NCBI RefSeq assembly: GCF_023073715.1
Contig: NZ_JADPKA010000095.1
Location: 1-64,000 of the forward strand
DNA from: Bradyrhizobium sp. 164
Lineage (GTDB): Bacteria > Pseudomonadota > Alphaproteobacteria > Rhizobiales > Xanthobacteraceae
Length of the DNA stretch: 64,000 nt
Direction: 5' to 3'
This document shows, in pieces, positions 7,958 to 16,619 of the stretch. Under the pieces are notes generated by a model, which saw only the letters and a program-made list of their open reading frames with translations, ran no database searches and was not told the origin of the DNA. Position 1 is the stretch's first letter. Each line of letters begins with the position of its first letter. The translations under genes were made by a program, and so were the position numbers.

Positions 7958-8571
7958 TTCGCGAGTTCCTTCAGGCCGAGGCGGATGAGCTGCGCGGTCT
8001 CGGCATTCTCGCCCGCACTACGCGAAGCCGACGCAATCGCCGCGGCGGCCTGCGGTTGGCCGTAGCCGAGATTGACCAGTGCGGAGATCGCATCCGCCAC
8101 GGGGCGCGGCGCGCGCTGGTCGTCGACGGCGCCGGCGAGATGCACCACGGCCGGATCGACATTGGCAAAGGCCGGCGCCTTGTCCTTCAGTTCGGTGACG
8201 ATGCGCTCGGCGACCTTGGGGCCGACGCCGGGCGTGCGCGCGACCGCCGCCTTGTCGCGGAGCGCGATGGCATTGGCGAGGTCAGCCGGCGACAAGGTGC
8301 CGAGCACGGCGAGCGCGACCTTGGCGCCGACGCCCTGCACGGTCTGGAGCAGGCGAAACCATTCACGCTCCTGGTCAGTGCGAAAGCCGAACAGTTTGAT
8401 CTGGTCCTCGCGGACATAAGTCTCGATCGACAGCACGGCCGCTTCGCCCGGCGACGGCAGATGCTGCAACGTGCGTGACGAGCAATGCACCTGATAGCCA
8501 ACGCCGCCGACGTCGAGGATGACGAAATCCTCGCCGTAAGTATCGATCAGCCCCTTGAGCTTGCCGATCAT
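7954..8571 (-). CDS. ruvA: Holliday junction DNA-binding protein RuvA
   Basis: 205 residues, normal length. The N-terminal OB-fold begins MIGKLKGLIDTYGEDF. Two helix-hairpin-helix motifs follow, LLQTVQGVGAKVALAVL and RTPGVGPKVAERIV, which grip the four-way junction. The C-terminal helical domain (ALVNLGYGQPQAAAAI) is the part that contacts RuvB. It overlaps both neighbours by four bases (ATGA). Confidence 0.98.
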   Translation of the reverse strand: MIGKLKGLIDTYGEDFVILDVGGVGYQVHCSSRTLQHLPSPGEAAVLSIETYVREDQIKLFGFRTDQEREWFRLLQTVQGVGAKVALAVLGTLSPADLANAIALRDKAAVARTPGVGPKVAERIVTELKDKAPAFANVDPAVVHLAGAVDDQRAPRPVADAISALVNLGYGQPQAAAAIASASRSAGENAETAQLIRLGLKELAK

Positions 8572-9095
8572 ATCCCCACGACCTTCAGCCTGAGCGCGGT
8601 GCTCTGGCGGTGATGAGCGTGGGTGATGGCGATGGCGAGCGCGTCGGCGGCATCCGCCGACGGCGGCTCGGCCTTGGGCAGCAAAATCTTGAGCATCATC
8701 GCGATCTGTTGCTTGTCGGCGTGACCGGCGCCGACCACCGTCTTCTTGACCTGGTTCGGCGCATATTCGGCGACAACGATGCCGAACATTGCGGGCGCCA
8801 GCATGGCAACGCCGCGGGCCTGGCCGAGCTTCAGTGTCGCAACGCCGTCCTTGTTGACAAAGGTCTGCTCGACCGCGGCTTCCATCGGCCGGTGATCGGA
8901 CAGAACGGCCGCGAGCCCCTCATGGATCGCAAGCAGCCGGCTCGCCAACGGCAAGTCGTCCGGCGGTTCCACCGAGCCGCAGGCGACGTAGATCAGACGG
9001 TTGCCCTCAGCCTCGATCACGCCCCAGCCGGTGCGGCGCAGGCCGGGGTCGATGCCGATGATGCGAACGGGGCCGCGAATCGGGAGCGCAGTCAT
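8568..9095 (-). CDS. ruvC: Crossover junction endodeoxyribonuclease RuvC
   Basis: 175 residues from the ATG at 9095; an in-frame extension upstream has no family support. RuvC is the resolvase that cuts Holliday junctions with RuvAB. The acidic catalytic set is visible: IIGIDPGLRRTGWG (first Asp), AVEQTFVNKD (Glu), and DAADALAIAITHAH (the last two Asp). Its stop overlaps the ruvA start. A palindromic repeat separates it from yebC upstream. Confidence 0.97.
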   Translation of the reverse strand: MTALPIRGPVRIIGIDPGLRRTGWGVIEAEGNRLIYVACGSVEPPDDLPLASRLLAIHEGLAAVLSDHRPMEAAVEQTFVNKDGVATLKLGQARGVAMLAPAMFGIVVAEYAPNQVKKTVVGAGHADKQQIAMMLKILLPKAEPPSADAADALAIAITHAHHRQSTALRLKVVGI

Positions 9096-9201
9096 GGGCC
9101 AGTGATAGCGGCTGGCCGCCCGAAGCGAAACAGAAACAGAACGGAAGTAACAGGGGAAGTGGGATACCGCGGGGCGCACCGCCGCTCAGCACACATTCCG
9201 G

Positions 9202-9304
9202 TGTCATACCCGCGAAGGCGGGTATCCAGTATGCCGCGGCTTATCGGTATTGTTCGAACGTCTCTGGAATACTGGGTCGCCCGGTCAAGCCGGGCGACGA
9301 CAGC
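9202..9304. repeat. Palindromic intergenic repeat, family B (CCCGCG-AAGG-CGGGTATCCAGTA)
   Basis: A hairpin CCCGCGAAGGCGGG is followed by TATCCAGTATGCCGCGGC, then an inverted TGGAATACTGGGTCGCCCGG and a second hairpin, GCCCGGTCAAGCCGGGC. Related copies lie at 18054, 37924, 55705 and 60121. Confidence 0.8.
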
Positions 9305-9318
9305 GGAGGGTTGAGGGC

Positions 9319-10065
9319 CTAGCCGCCCATCTTCGCCATCAGCGCGTCCGACACCTCGAAATTGGCGTAGACGTTCTGGACGTCGTCGTGCTCATTCAGC
9401 ATGTCCATCAATTTGAGCAGCTTCTCGCCGGTCTCGTCGTCGACCGACACCGTGTTCTGCGGCTTCCAGATCAGCGCGGCCTTGCGCGGCTCACCGAACT
9501 TGGCTTCCAGCGCCTTGGCGACGTCGCGATAGCTTTCGGTCGAGGCGTAGATCTCGTGTCCGCCCTCGCCGGAGATCACGTCGTCGGCGCCGGCCTCGAT
9601 TGCCGCGTCCAGCACGGCATCGTCAGACGCGACGCTGCGATCGTATTCGATGATGCCGGTACGGTCGAACATGAAGGAGACCGAGCCGGTTTCGCCGAGA
9701 TTGCCGCCGGACTTGGTGAAGAAGGAGCGGATATCGGACGCGGCGCGGTTGCGGTTGTCAGTCAGCGCCTCGACGATGACGGCGACGCCGCCGGGGCCGT
9801 AGCCCTCGTAGCGGATCTCGTCATAATTCTCGCCCTCGCTGCCGAGCGCCTTCTTGATGGCGCGCTCGATATTGTCCTTCGGCATGTTCTCCTGGCGCGC
9901 GGCGATCACGGCGGCGCGCAGGCGCGGGTTCATGGCGGGGTCGGGTGTACCCAGCTTGGCCGCGACGGTGATTTCCCGCGCCAGCTTGCCGAACAGCTTC
10001 GACTTCTGGGCATCCTGCCGCCCCTTGCGGTGCATGATGTTCTTGAATTGGGAATGTCCGGCCAT
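9319..10065 (-). CDS. yebC: YebC/PmpR-family DNA-binding regulator
   Basis: 248 residues, family length, starting MAGHSQFKNIMHRKG at the ATG at 10065. YebC/PmpR proteins bind DNA as regulators, and some homologues (TACO1 type) act on translating ribosomes. Recognisable elements are the KLAREITVAAKLG helix, NMPKDNIERAIKKA, and YEGYGPGGVAVIVEALTDN. The acidic C-terminal domain with DVQNVYANFEVSD is intact. It lies just upstream of the ruv operon, as in many bacteria. The preceding in-frame codons up to 10134 are unlikely to be translated. Confidence 0.95.
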   Translation of the reverse strand: MAGHSQFKNIMHRKGRQDAQKSKLFGKLAREITVAAKLGTPDPAMNPRLRAAVIAARQENMPKDNIERAIKKALGSEGENYDEIRYEGYGPGGVAVIVEALTDNRNRAASDIRSFFTKSGGNLGETGSVSFMFDRTGIIEYDRSVASDDAVLDAAIEAGADDVISGEGGHEIYASTESYRDVAKALEAKFGEPRKAALIWKPQNTVSVDDETGEKLLKLMDMLNEHDDVQNVYANFEVSDALMAKMGG

Positions 10066-10286
10066 GCGTGGTCTCTTGAAGGGTCTTGGGATCGTTCGCC
10101 GATGGGTGGGAGGCGCGGCCTTATAGGCCGCCAACCCACCGGAATCAAAGGGATCTGCTGCTCTAAGGTAGCACTGTAAAGGTAGCCGCCGTAATGGCCT
10201 CTGCCTAGGTCTCAGGCATCGTTAACCCTGACTTCATTTCAGCCTGCGAAAATAGCGTCCGACCGTCCCCCGACCAGAGAGACCCG

Positions 10287-12035
10287 ATGGCGTTCGGACT
10301 ATTTCGGAAGCGTCTGCCGGACATGGCTGCGCCTGCGGCAGCCCCGCAGGCTGCGCAACCGGTGGCTCATTCCGAGCCCGCCGGGACCGCCGATGGCGAC
10401 TCGGCCCGCGAGATCCTGGAACTGCTGGAACTCGAGCTCGGCGCGATGATCCGGCAGCTCGAGCGCGCCGCCAATTCGGTGGCCGGCGGCGCCGAGGCGA
10501 CCGCGGCAACCCTTGCCGCCATTCGCGACCGCACCGACGCCCTGACCGGCCGCACCAACGCGGCGCAATCGACCGCCTCGACCTTCGCCCATGCCGCCGA
10601 CAAGTTCACGCAGTCCGCACTGGGAATCGGAGCGCAGGTTCGCGAGGCAGGCAAGCTCGCCGACGAGGCCAGCGCCGCCGCGCAGGAAGCCCGCGCCAAT
10701 GTCGATCGCCTGCGCGAGTCCTCCGCCGCCATCGGCAATGTCGTCAATCTGATCGCGCAGATCGCACGGCAGACGACGCTGCTCGCGCTCAACTCGACCA
10801 TCGAGGCCGCGCGCGCCGGCGCGGCCGGCAAAGGCTTTGCAGTTGTCGCGACGGAAGTGAAGGCGCTCGCAGTGCAGACCCAGGGCGCGACCGAAGAGAT
10901 CACCAAAAAGATCGATGCACTCCAGCGCGACGCCGCCGGCTCTGCGGATGCCGTGCACCGCATCTCGCAGGCGATCGAGGCGATCCGCCCGGTGTTCGAG
11001 ACCGTCAACGGCGCCGTCGCCGAGCAGAACGCCACCACCAGCGAAGTCTCCGGCAACGCTGCCAGCGCCTCAGACTTCATCGTCTCGGTCGGCGAGAGCG
11101 CGGCCGAGATCGATGCAGCCACCAAAGCGGCCGAGACCCATGGCGAGAACGTCGCCAGCGCCGGCCGCGCCGTTACTACCTTCGCGCAAAAGCTGAAGTC
11201 GCGTTGCGCCGTGCTGCTCCGCCAGAGCGAGCACGATGACCGCCGCAAGACCGAGCGCTTGCCCTGCCATCTCAAGTTCGAAACCGCGCGCGGCGTGATG
11301 CCAGTCTACGAGATCGCGATGGACGGCGTGCTGATCGGCGGCGCGGACGCAGGCCGGCTTGCGCCGCAAGCGCTGGTCGAAGGCACCCTCGAGAACGTCG
11401 GCGCCTGCCGCCTGCGCGTGGTCGAGCAATCCAAAGCCGGCGCCCGCGCGCAATTCGTCGGCCCCAATGCCGAGCTCCGCGAGAAGATCGAGGACAGGCT
11501 GTGGTCGATCCATGAGGAGAACACGGAGTTCGTCACCCGTGCCATGGAAGCCGGCAACGCCCTGACGAAGATATTCGAGCAGGCGGTCGCGCGCGGCGAG
11601 GTCAAGATCGACGACCTTTTCGACACCGACTATGTAGAAATTGCGGGCACCGATCCGCAGCAATATCGCACAAGTTATCTGGACTGGGCCGACCGCGCGC
11701 TACCGCCGTTCCAGGAGGCATTCCTGGCAAAGGACCAGCGCATGGCGTTCTGCGCCATGGTTGATCGCAACGGCTTCCTGCCGGTGCACAACAAGATCTA
11801 TTCGCATCCGCAGCGGCCGGGCGAGGTGGCCTGGAACACTGCCAACAGCCGCAACCGGCGGATATTCAACGATCCGGCGGGGCTCGCCGCCGCGCGCAAC
11901 CTGCGCTCGTACCTGGTCCAGAGCTATGCGCGCGACATGGGCAACGGAAACACCGTGATGATGCGGGAGATCGACGTCCCCATCCGGGTGCAGGGCCGGC
12001 ACTGGGGCGGATTCAGGACGGCCTACAAATTGTAG
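10287..12035 (+). CDS. Soluble methyl-accepting-type receptor with PilZ-like insert and C-terminal sensor-like domain
   Basis: 582 residues without a membrane segment. Residues about 30-300 are a chemoreceptor signalling coiled coil with the conserved tip (QTTLLALNSTIEAARAG then KGFAVVATEVKAL, about 160-195). Residues about 315-400 resemble a PilZ domain: DRRKTERLPC (RxxxR site) and YEIAMDGVLIGG, a weakened DxSxxG. Residues about 410-582 form a conserved domain shared with the next gene: GTDPQQYRT, NRRIFNDPAG, YARDMGNGNTV and HWGGFRTAY. Placing the sensor-like domain after the signalling domain is unusual. It presumably feeds a CheA array from the cytoplasm. The ligand is unknown. Confidence 0.85.
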   Translation: MAFGLFRKRLPDMAAPAAAPQAAQPVAHSEPAGTADGDSAREILELLELELGAMIRQLERAANSVAGGAEATAATLAAIRDRTDALTGRTNAAQSTASTFAHAADKFTQSALGIGAQVREAGKLADEASAAAQEARANVDRLRESSAAIGNVVNLIAQIARQTTLLALNSTIEAARAGAAGKGFAVVATEVKALAVQTQGATEEITKKIDALQRDAAGSADAVHRISQAIEAIRPVFETVNGAVAEQNATTSEVSGNAASASDFIVSVGESAAEIDAATKAAETHGENVASAGRAVTTFAQKLKSRCAVLLRQSEHDDRRKTERLPCHLKFETARGVMPVYEIAMDGVLIGGADAGRLAPQALVEGTLENVGACRLRVVEQSKAGARAQFVGPNAELREKIEDRLWSIHEENTEFVTRAMEAGNALTKIFEQAVARGEVKIDDLFDTDYVEIAGTDPQQYRTSYLDWADRALPPFQEAFLAKDQRMAFCAMVDRNGFLPVHNKIYSHPQRPGEVAWNTANSRNRRIFNDPAGLAAARNLRSYLVQSYARDMGNGNTVMMREIDVPIRVQGRHWGGFRTAYKL

Positions 12036-12142
12036 TGCACACTCAGGCAAGACGGCAGGCGCGAATCATCCTTTAAAGCTGAAGCTGGAATGGGAATGCC
12101 GCCGTGAGCCGGCGAACGGCTCTCCTTGAGGACTCATCGCAC

Positions 12143-13567
12143 ATGTCCGCCGTACAACTTGCAGTCATGGACACCGGCTCCAACCGGACGCTGGCCGAAC
12201 GGCTCATCGACCAACTCGCCGATCGCATCGGCGGCCTCGGCGTGGAACTCGCCGACATCGCCGGCAATGTCCAGGAAGTCGCAAGCCGCGTCGCCAACCA
12301 GTCGGAACGGTTTCACCACCTCCAGAAGACGGCCGAGACGATGGTCTCGGCCAACCACGAAATCGCCAACGCATCTCAGGCAGTGCAAACGACGTCGTCC
12401 GCCGCGGCCGACGAGATCGCGCAGTCGCGCAGCGCAGTCGATACCGCCGTCAGCCACATCTCCGAGCTCGTCGCCGCGGTGGAGCGGATCGAGGCGCGAT
12501 TGAGCGCCGTCGGCTCGGCGCTGGCCCAGGTCGCAAAGGTCTCCGGCTCGATCGAGGCGATCGCCAAGCAGACCAATCTGCTCGCGCTGAACGCAACGAT
12601 CGAAGCCGCGCGCGCCGGCAATGCCGGCCGCGGCTTCGCCGTGGTCGCGAGCGAGGTGAAGAACCTCGCCGAAGCCACTCGCCAGGCCACACATCAGATC
12701 TCCGACACCGTGCGCGATCTCGACGGCCAGATCGAAGGCCTAATCGGCGAGAGCAGCGACGCTTCGCAGCGTGCCAAGACTGCCGGCGAAGGCGCCCAGC
12801 AGATCTCCAGCATCATCTCGCGCGTCCAGCAGGGTTTCGCCTCAGTGGAGGCGGAGATCGGCAGCGTCACGCGAGCTGCGACCTCCAACCTCGGGCATTG
12901 CGACACCGTGATCGGCGAGCTCAACGAGCTTGCCAAGGGCGTCGATCTGTCCTCGCGCGATCTCAGGAGTGCCGACCAACGGATCGCAAAACTGCTCGAC
13001 ACCTCGGAAGGCCTGATCGCGCTGATCGCCGACAGCGGCGTGGCGACGTCGGACGCGCCGCTGATCCGCGTGGTCATCGAAACCGCCAAGCGAATCTCCG
13101 CCGAGTTCGAAGCCGCGGTCGATCGCGGCGATATCACGCTCGACCAGCTCATGGACGAGAAGTACCGCGAAATTCCCGGCACCGATCCGAAACAATTCCT
13201 CACCAATTACGTCGAGTTCACCGACCGCGTCCTGCCCGCGATCCAGGATCCGATTCAGAAATCCGATCCCCGTATCGTGTTCTGCGTCGCCTGGGCGAGG
13301 GGCGGCTATCTGCCGACCCACAATCCGAACTACCGTCTGCCGCAGGGCAAGGACCCGGTCTGGAATAACGCCAATTGCCGCAACCGCCGCCTGTTCACCG
13401 ATCGCGCGGTGAAGAAGGTCGCGGCCAACACCAAACCGTTCCTGCTCCAGACCTACCGCCGCGACATGGGCGGCGGGCAGTTCGTGCTGATGAAGGATCT
13501 GTCCTCGCCGATCATGGTCCGCGGCGAGCACTGGGGCGCCTTCCGGATGGGTTTTCGCCAGAGCTGA
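12143..13567 (+). CDS. Soluble methyl-accepting-type receptor with C-terminal sensor-like domain
   Basis: 474 residues from ATG 12143; a GTG at 12104 is possible but adds sequence without family character. The protein is cytoplasmic. The signalling region has QTNLLALNATIEAARAG and RGFAVVASEVKNLAEATRQAT at about residues 142-182. The last 180 residues form the same domain as in the preceding gene: GTDPKQFLTNY, NPNYRLPQG, NCRNRRLFTD, YRRDMGGGQFVLMKD and HWGAFRMGF. The two genes are tandem duplicates, but this one lacks the PilZ-like insert. Confidence 0.88.
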   Translation: MSAVQLAVMDTGSNRTLAERLIDQLADRIGGLGVELADIAGNVQEVASRVANQSERFHHLQKTAETMVSANHEIANASQAVQTTSSAAADEIAQSRSAVDTAVSHISELVAAVERIEARLSAVGSALAQVAKVSGSIEAIAKQTNLLALNATIEAARAGNAGRGFAVVASEVKNLAEATRQATHQISDTVRDLDGQIEGLIGESSDASQRAKTAGEGAQQISSIISRVQQGFASVEAEIGSVTRAATSNLGHCDTVIGELNELAKGVDLSSRDLRSADQRIAKLLDTSEGLIALIADSGVATSDAPLIRVVIETAKRISAEFEAAVDRGDITLDQLMDEKYREIPGTDPKQFLTNYVEFTDRVLPAIQDPIQKSDPRIVFCVAWARGGYLPTHNPNYRLPQGKDPVWNNANCRNRRLFTDRAVKKVAANTKPFLLQTYRRDMGGGQFVLMKDLSSPIMVRGEHWGAFRMGFRQS

Positions 13568-13916
13568 GGGCCCGCAAGGCGCCTTGCGCGACGGCACTCC
13601 GGTGCCCTCAAAACAAAAATTGAAAAACAACCCATGCACAGTAGCCGGGGCCAGCGAAATCAAAGGCTTACGCGGGCAGGCCCGAAGAAGCCGCGACGCG
13701 GTTGACGCGTCGGGCAAAACAGGGGCATAATGCGATTATTCCGAAATCGCGCATTTGCGCTTATGCTGCCTCGTGGGAGCGGGCCGCGTAGCCGGCTGCG
13801 ACCCCATTCGTCTCGCGCGGAGAGCCCTGACACGCTCGCACATGACGTTAATGCTAACGTTGCGCAGGGCAAGCGGAGAAGATCCTGCAGTCAGGCGGAA
13901 GCCGAATTGCTCTGAG
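13568..13916. other. Intergenic stretch with an orphan sigma-70-like promoter
   Basis: About 350 bases between the second receptor and a convergent gene. At 13702-13731 there is TTGACG, 18 bases, CATAAT on the plus strand. No open frame of quality follows it, and no strong terminator is seen. The remainder holds nothing I recognise. Confidence 0.4.
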
Positions 13917-14480
13917 TTACAAGCCGAGCGCGATCTCGGCCCATTTCAACATGCGGTCGCTATTGAGGAACGCCAGCACCGCCGGTTCCAGTGACGCGGG
14001 CGCGCCCGATCCAACCAAAGCCGTGGCGGCCACCATGTCGCACCGCTGATTGAAGGCGAGTGAGAGCGCGTTGCGATTTCCCTCGACGCGATAGGGCCGG
14101 CTGCGGCCGCGCATCGGACCGACGATGATCTCTCGACCGGCACCGATCGGCGTTGCCTTGCCAATCAGCGCCAGGTCGCCCATTTTTTCGAGGTCGTCAT
14201 CGTCGGCGACGCCGGTGGCGCAATTGCAAAACCCGAGCTTGGCGCGAACGTAGAGCTGGACCTCGCCGCCGCAATCCTCGGCCTTGCAGCGGAATGCCTT
14301 TCCTTTCCCCCAGGGATCTGCGCCGAAAGGCCAGTCGGTTTCTGACCACACCGGGCGGACCTCGCCGAGTGCCGCTGTAGCACGTGCCGGTTCGCCGGAT
14401 CGCAATGTCCAGAGCGCAGCGACTGCGCAGAGCAGTGCTGCGGCTGCGCCGATCGCCATGAATTTGCCTGTCAGGCGCAT
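13917..14480 (-). CDS. Membrane-anchored or exported hypothetical protein
   Basis: 187 residues from the ATG at 14480. The N-terminus MRLTGKFMAIGAAAALLC is a signal peptide or anchor. The mature part has FRCKAEDCGGEVQLYV and LGFCNCATG, a cysteine pattern that could form disulfides or bind a metal, and a polar C-terminal domain. I do not recognise the family. It starts 22 bases after the end of the TPR protein gene on the same strand and may be cotranscribed with it. Confidence 0.65.
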   Translation of the reverse strand: MRLTGKFMAIGAAAALLCAVAALWTLRSGEPARATAALGEVRPVWSETDWPFGADPWGKGKAFRCKAEDCGGEVQLYVRAKLGFCNCATGVADDDDLEKMGDLALIGKATPIGAGREIIVGPMRGRSRPYRVEGNRNALSLAFNQRCDMVAATALVGSGAPASLEPAVLAFLNSDRMLKWAEIALGL

Positions 14481-14502
14481 GGAAGCTGCCACGGCACTTT
14501 TG

Positions 14503-16104
14503 CTAATTCTGAGCCAAGAACTTTCGTGCAGCCGCGAGGTCCTCCCGCGATGTGTCGCCATCGCGCGCCATGTCCACGACTTTCCCGTAGTACTGGCGCG
14601 CCTTCACGGCGTCGCCCGCTTTCTCGGCGGCGTGAGCGGCGCCGATCGTCGCACCAAAGCGGTTCGGCTCCTTGCGCATGGTGCTTTCGAATGCGGCCAA
14701 TGCGTCCGTCGCCATGCCGCGCTCGAGCAGCATGGTCCCGTAAAGCTCGCGTGCCGGGGCAAGCGGTCCCGGCGTCACGATGGATTTTTCGGTCTTGTCT
14801 TCGGCGTCGGCGGCAAGGCGCATCGCCTCCAACGCGTCTGCCTGTTTTCCCTGGGCATTGAGCTGCCAGGCTGTGGCGACCTGCCGCTGAATGTCGACGA
14901 TCTCGGCCCAATACGCATCCTTGTCCTGCTGCAGCTTGTCCCGCAGCTCCGCCAGCTTGGCGATGTCCGCCGTTGCTGCGTCTGCATTGCCGGAGCGCGC
15001 GGCGCCAAGGGCGCGGGCGAAATGGGTGATCGCATCGACATAGCCAAACCGGCTCGGCTCAACCTTCAGCGCGGCGGCGCCCTGCCAATCGCCGCGCTCG
15101 ACCATATAGCGCGCCTGGCTGGCCGCTATCGCGTAGGGACCGGCGCGGACGGCCGGCGCATAGCCCGTGGTCGCAACCATGTCCGCAATGACGTCGCGAG
15201 CTCGGCTGTCCTGCGCAAGCTGGAGCAGGGCGTAGACCATATAGTCGTCGGCATGCAGCTGCTCGCTGGGGTCCTTGCCCTCCTTGGCAGCCTTGGCGGA
15301 ACGGCTGTTGGCCTCGATGGATTCGTTCCAGTAGCCGACGCGTGTGAAGATGTGCGACGGCATATGCAAAGCGTGCGGCGCCGCCGGCGCGATCTCGGAA
15401 TAGCGCTTGGCAGCGTCGAGACCTTGCTCGGCGATCGCCGGATAGTCGTAGAGGTGGATCAGGTAATGCGCGACGCCGGGATGCCGCGGTTGCCGCTTGA
15501 AGATCGGCTCCAGGATGGCCGCGCCCTTGAGCTGGTTAGCATAGGTCTTGTCGTTTGGTGACGCCGTCACATTCAGCGTAATGGCGTAGGCGATCTGCGC
15601 CTCGTCATCATCGGGATAGCGCGCGGCGACGGCTTCGGTTGCCTTGAGATAGGCCTGCGCGCGTTGACCAAACGTCGTCTTTTCGTCGCCCGAATAGAAG
15701 GCCAGCAGCGCATCGATATAGTCGCGTTCGCGTTCGCTCTTGGCGCCGAGTGCCTTGGCCTTCTGCAGCGCGGCGAGGCCCTCGGTGAGGTTTTCCTTCG
15801 GCGCGGGAAAATGCGGATTATACAGCAGGCTGAGGGCAATGCCCCAATAGGCGATCGCGCATTCCGGATCGGCCTGCAACGTCTCCTCGAAAATCTCTTT
15901 CGCGGGCCGGTACCAGAACGAGTGCTGATAGCGCATCCCGCGGTCAAAGCGGCGCTGCGCCAATTCGTTGCAGGACGTCTGGAAGTGAACCTTGCCAAAC
16001 TGCTCGTCGGTCCCGTCCTCCGCGCGTGCGGCAGGCGTGGCAGAGATCGAGCCCAGGATAGTGAGGGTAAGAAGAGAGACGGTTCTCAAGGCGAGCGCGC
16101 GCAT
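14503..16104 (-). CDS. Exported tetratricopeptide-repeat protein
   Basis: 533 residues with a signal peptide ending near ATPAARA. The mature protein is a chain of helical repeats; clear units include RRFDRGMRYQHSFWYRPAKEIFEETLQADPECAIAYWG (about 50-90) and GVAHYLIHLYDYPAIAEQGL (about 205-225). ALHMPSHIFTRVGYWNESIEANSRSAKAA lies near 245-275, with further repeats towards the end (AFESTMRKEPNRFGA). His-rich motifs HYLIHLYD and HMPSHIF are typical of this uncharacterised periplasmic TPR family. It acts presumably as a protein-binding scaffold; no enzymatic role can be read. Confidence 0.8.
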   Translation of the reverse strand: MRALALRTVSLLTLTILGSISATPAARAEDGTDEQFGKVHFQTSCNELAQRRFDRGMRYQHSFWYRPAKEIFEETLQADPECAIAYWGIALSLLYNPHFPAPKENLTEGLAALQKAKALGAKSERERDYIDALLAFYSGDEKTTFGQRAQAYLKATEAVAARYPDDDEAQIAYAITLNVTASPNDKTYANQLKGAAILEPIFKRQPRHPGVAHYLIHLYDYPAIAEQGLDAAKRYSEIAPAAPHALHMPSHIFTRVGYWNESIEANSRSAKAAKEGKDPSEQLHADDYMVYALLQLAQDSRARDVIADMVATTGYAPAVRAGPYAIAASQARYMVERGDWQGAAALKVEPSRFGYVDAITHFARALGAARSGNADAATADIAKLAELRDKLQQDKDAYWAEIVDIQRQVATAWQLNAQGKQADALEAMRLAADAEDKTEKSIVTPGPLAPARELYGTMLLERGMATDALAAFESTMRKEPNRFGATIGAAHAAEKAGDAVKARQYYGKVVDMARDGDTSREDLAAARKFLAQN

Positions 16105-16446
16105 CGGCCCCTCCGTTTCTATTCAGAAAATTGAGTCGGATAGCGCCGATAAAGTCCGAGGCGCCGAAGTTCGCAGTGCTGAAATTGGCGATGGCAATTG
16201 CGTTGTAAGGATTTGCCCATTCGCGAGGCGTGTCAATAGGAGCGGACAAATTTGCATTAGGGAAGCACGCCTGTCAGGCTCCGTGATCGAAATCGTAAGG
16301 CGGATGGCGAAGCGTAGCCGCCATTTCACGGACGCCGATCTGCCGCCGGAATATTGGCAGACGCTCCTCGACGATCCACGCGCTGAGGCCTGGTCACTGC
16401 GGAGTCACGCTGCGGCTGAGCCAAACTCCTCAACCATTTCCCGGGC
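16105..16446. other. Intergenic stretch upstream of the TPR gene
   Basis: About 340 bases. A plus-strand frame from 16302 (MAKRSRHFTDADLPPEYW) looks protein-like for some 30 codons but has no recognisable family and runs out before the remnant at 16447. Otherwise nothing is seen. Confidence 0.3.
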
Positions 16447-16545
16447 GATCTGCCAATCTGGCAGCCCACCAGCTTCGAGTTCGTGATCAACCTCAAAGTA
16501 GCGATGTCACTTGATCTTGAAGTCCCACCGGGGGACCTAGGGTGA
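16447..16545 (+). pseudogene. C-terminal remnant of an ABC-type substrate-binding protein
   Basis: The plus strand reads DLPIWQPTSFEFVINLKVA then MSLDLEVPPG and a stop. FEFVINLKTAKxLGLxVPP is the tail signature of the uncharacterised ABC substrate-binding family (ABC_sub_bind, PF04392), common in many copies in Bradyrhizobium. Only the last 32 codons remain. Confidence 0.55.
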
Positions 16546-16619
16546 GGTGCGCCAACGCGCCGCCATCACGAGCAGAGCAGGCTAATACGAAATGGAGCGC
16601 AAGTTTAAGTGTACACGCC

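Noticed and set aside
6803..8065. 420-codon plus-strand open frame opposite ruvB
   Set aside because: Antisense to ruvB with composition typical of an out-of-frame shadow.
13660..13872. 70-codon minus-strand frame in the gap after the chemoreceptors
   Set aside because: Arg- and Pro-rich, no ribosome site, overlaps a good promoter on the other strand; likely chance.
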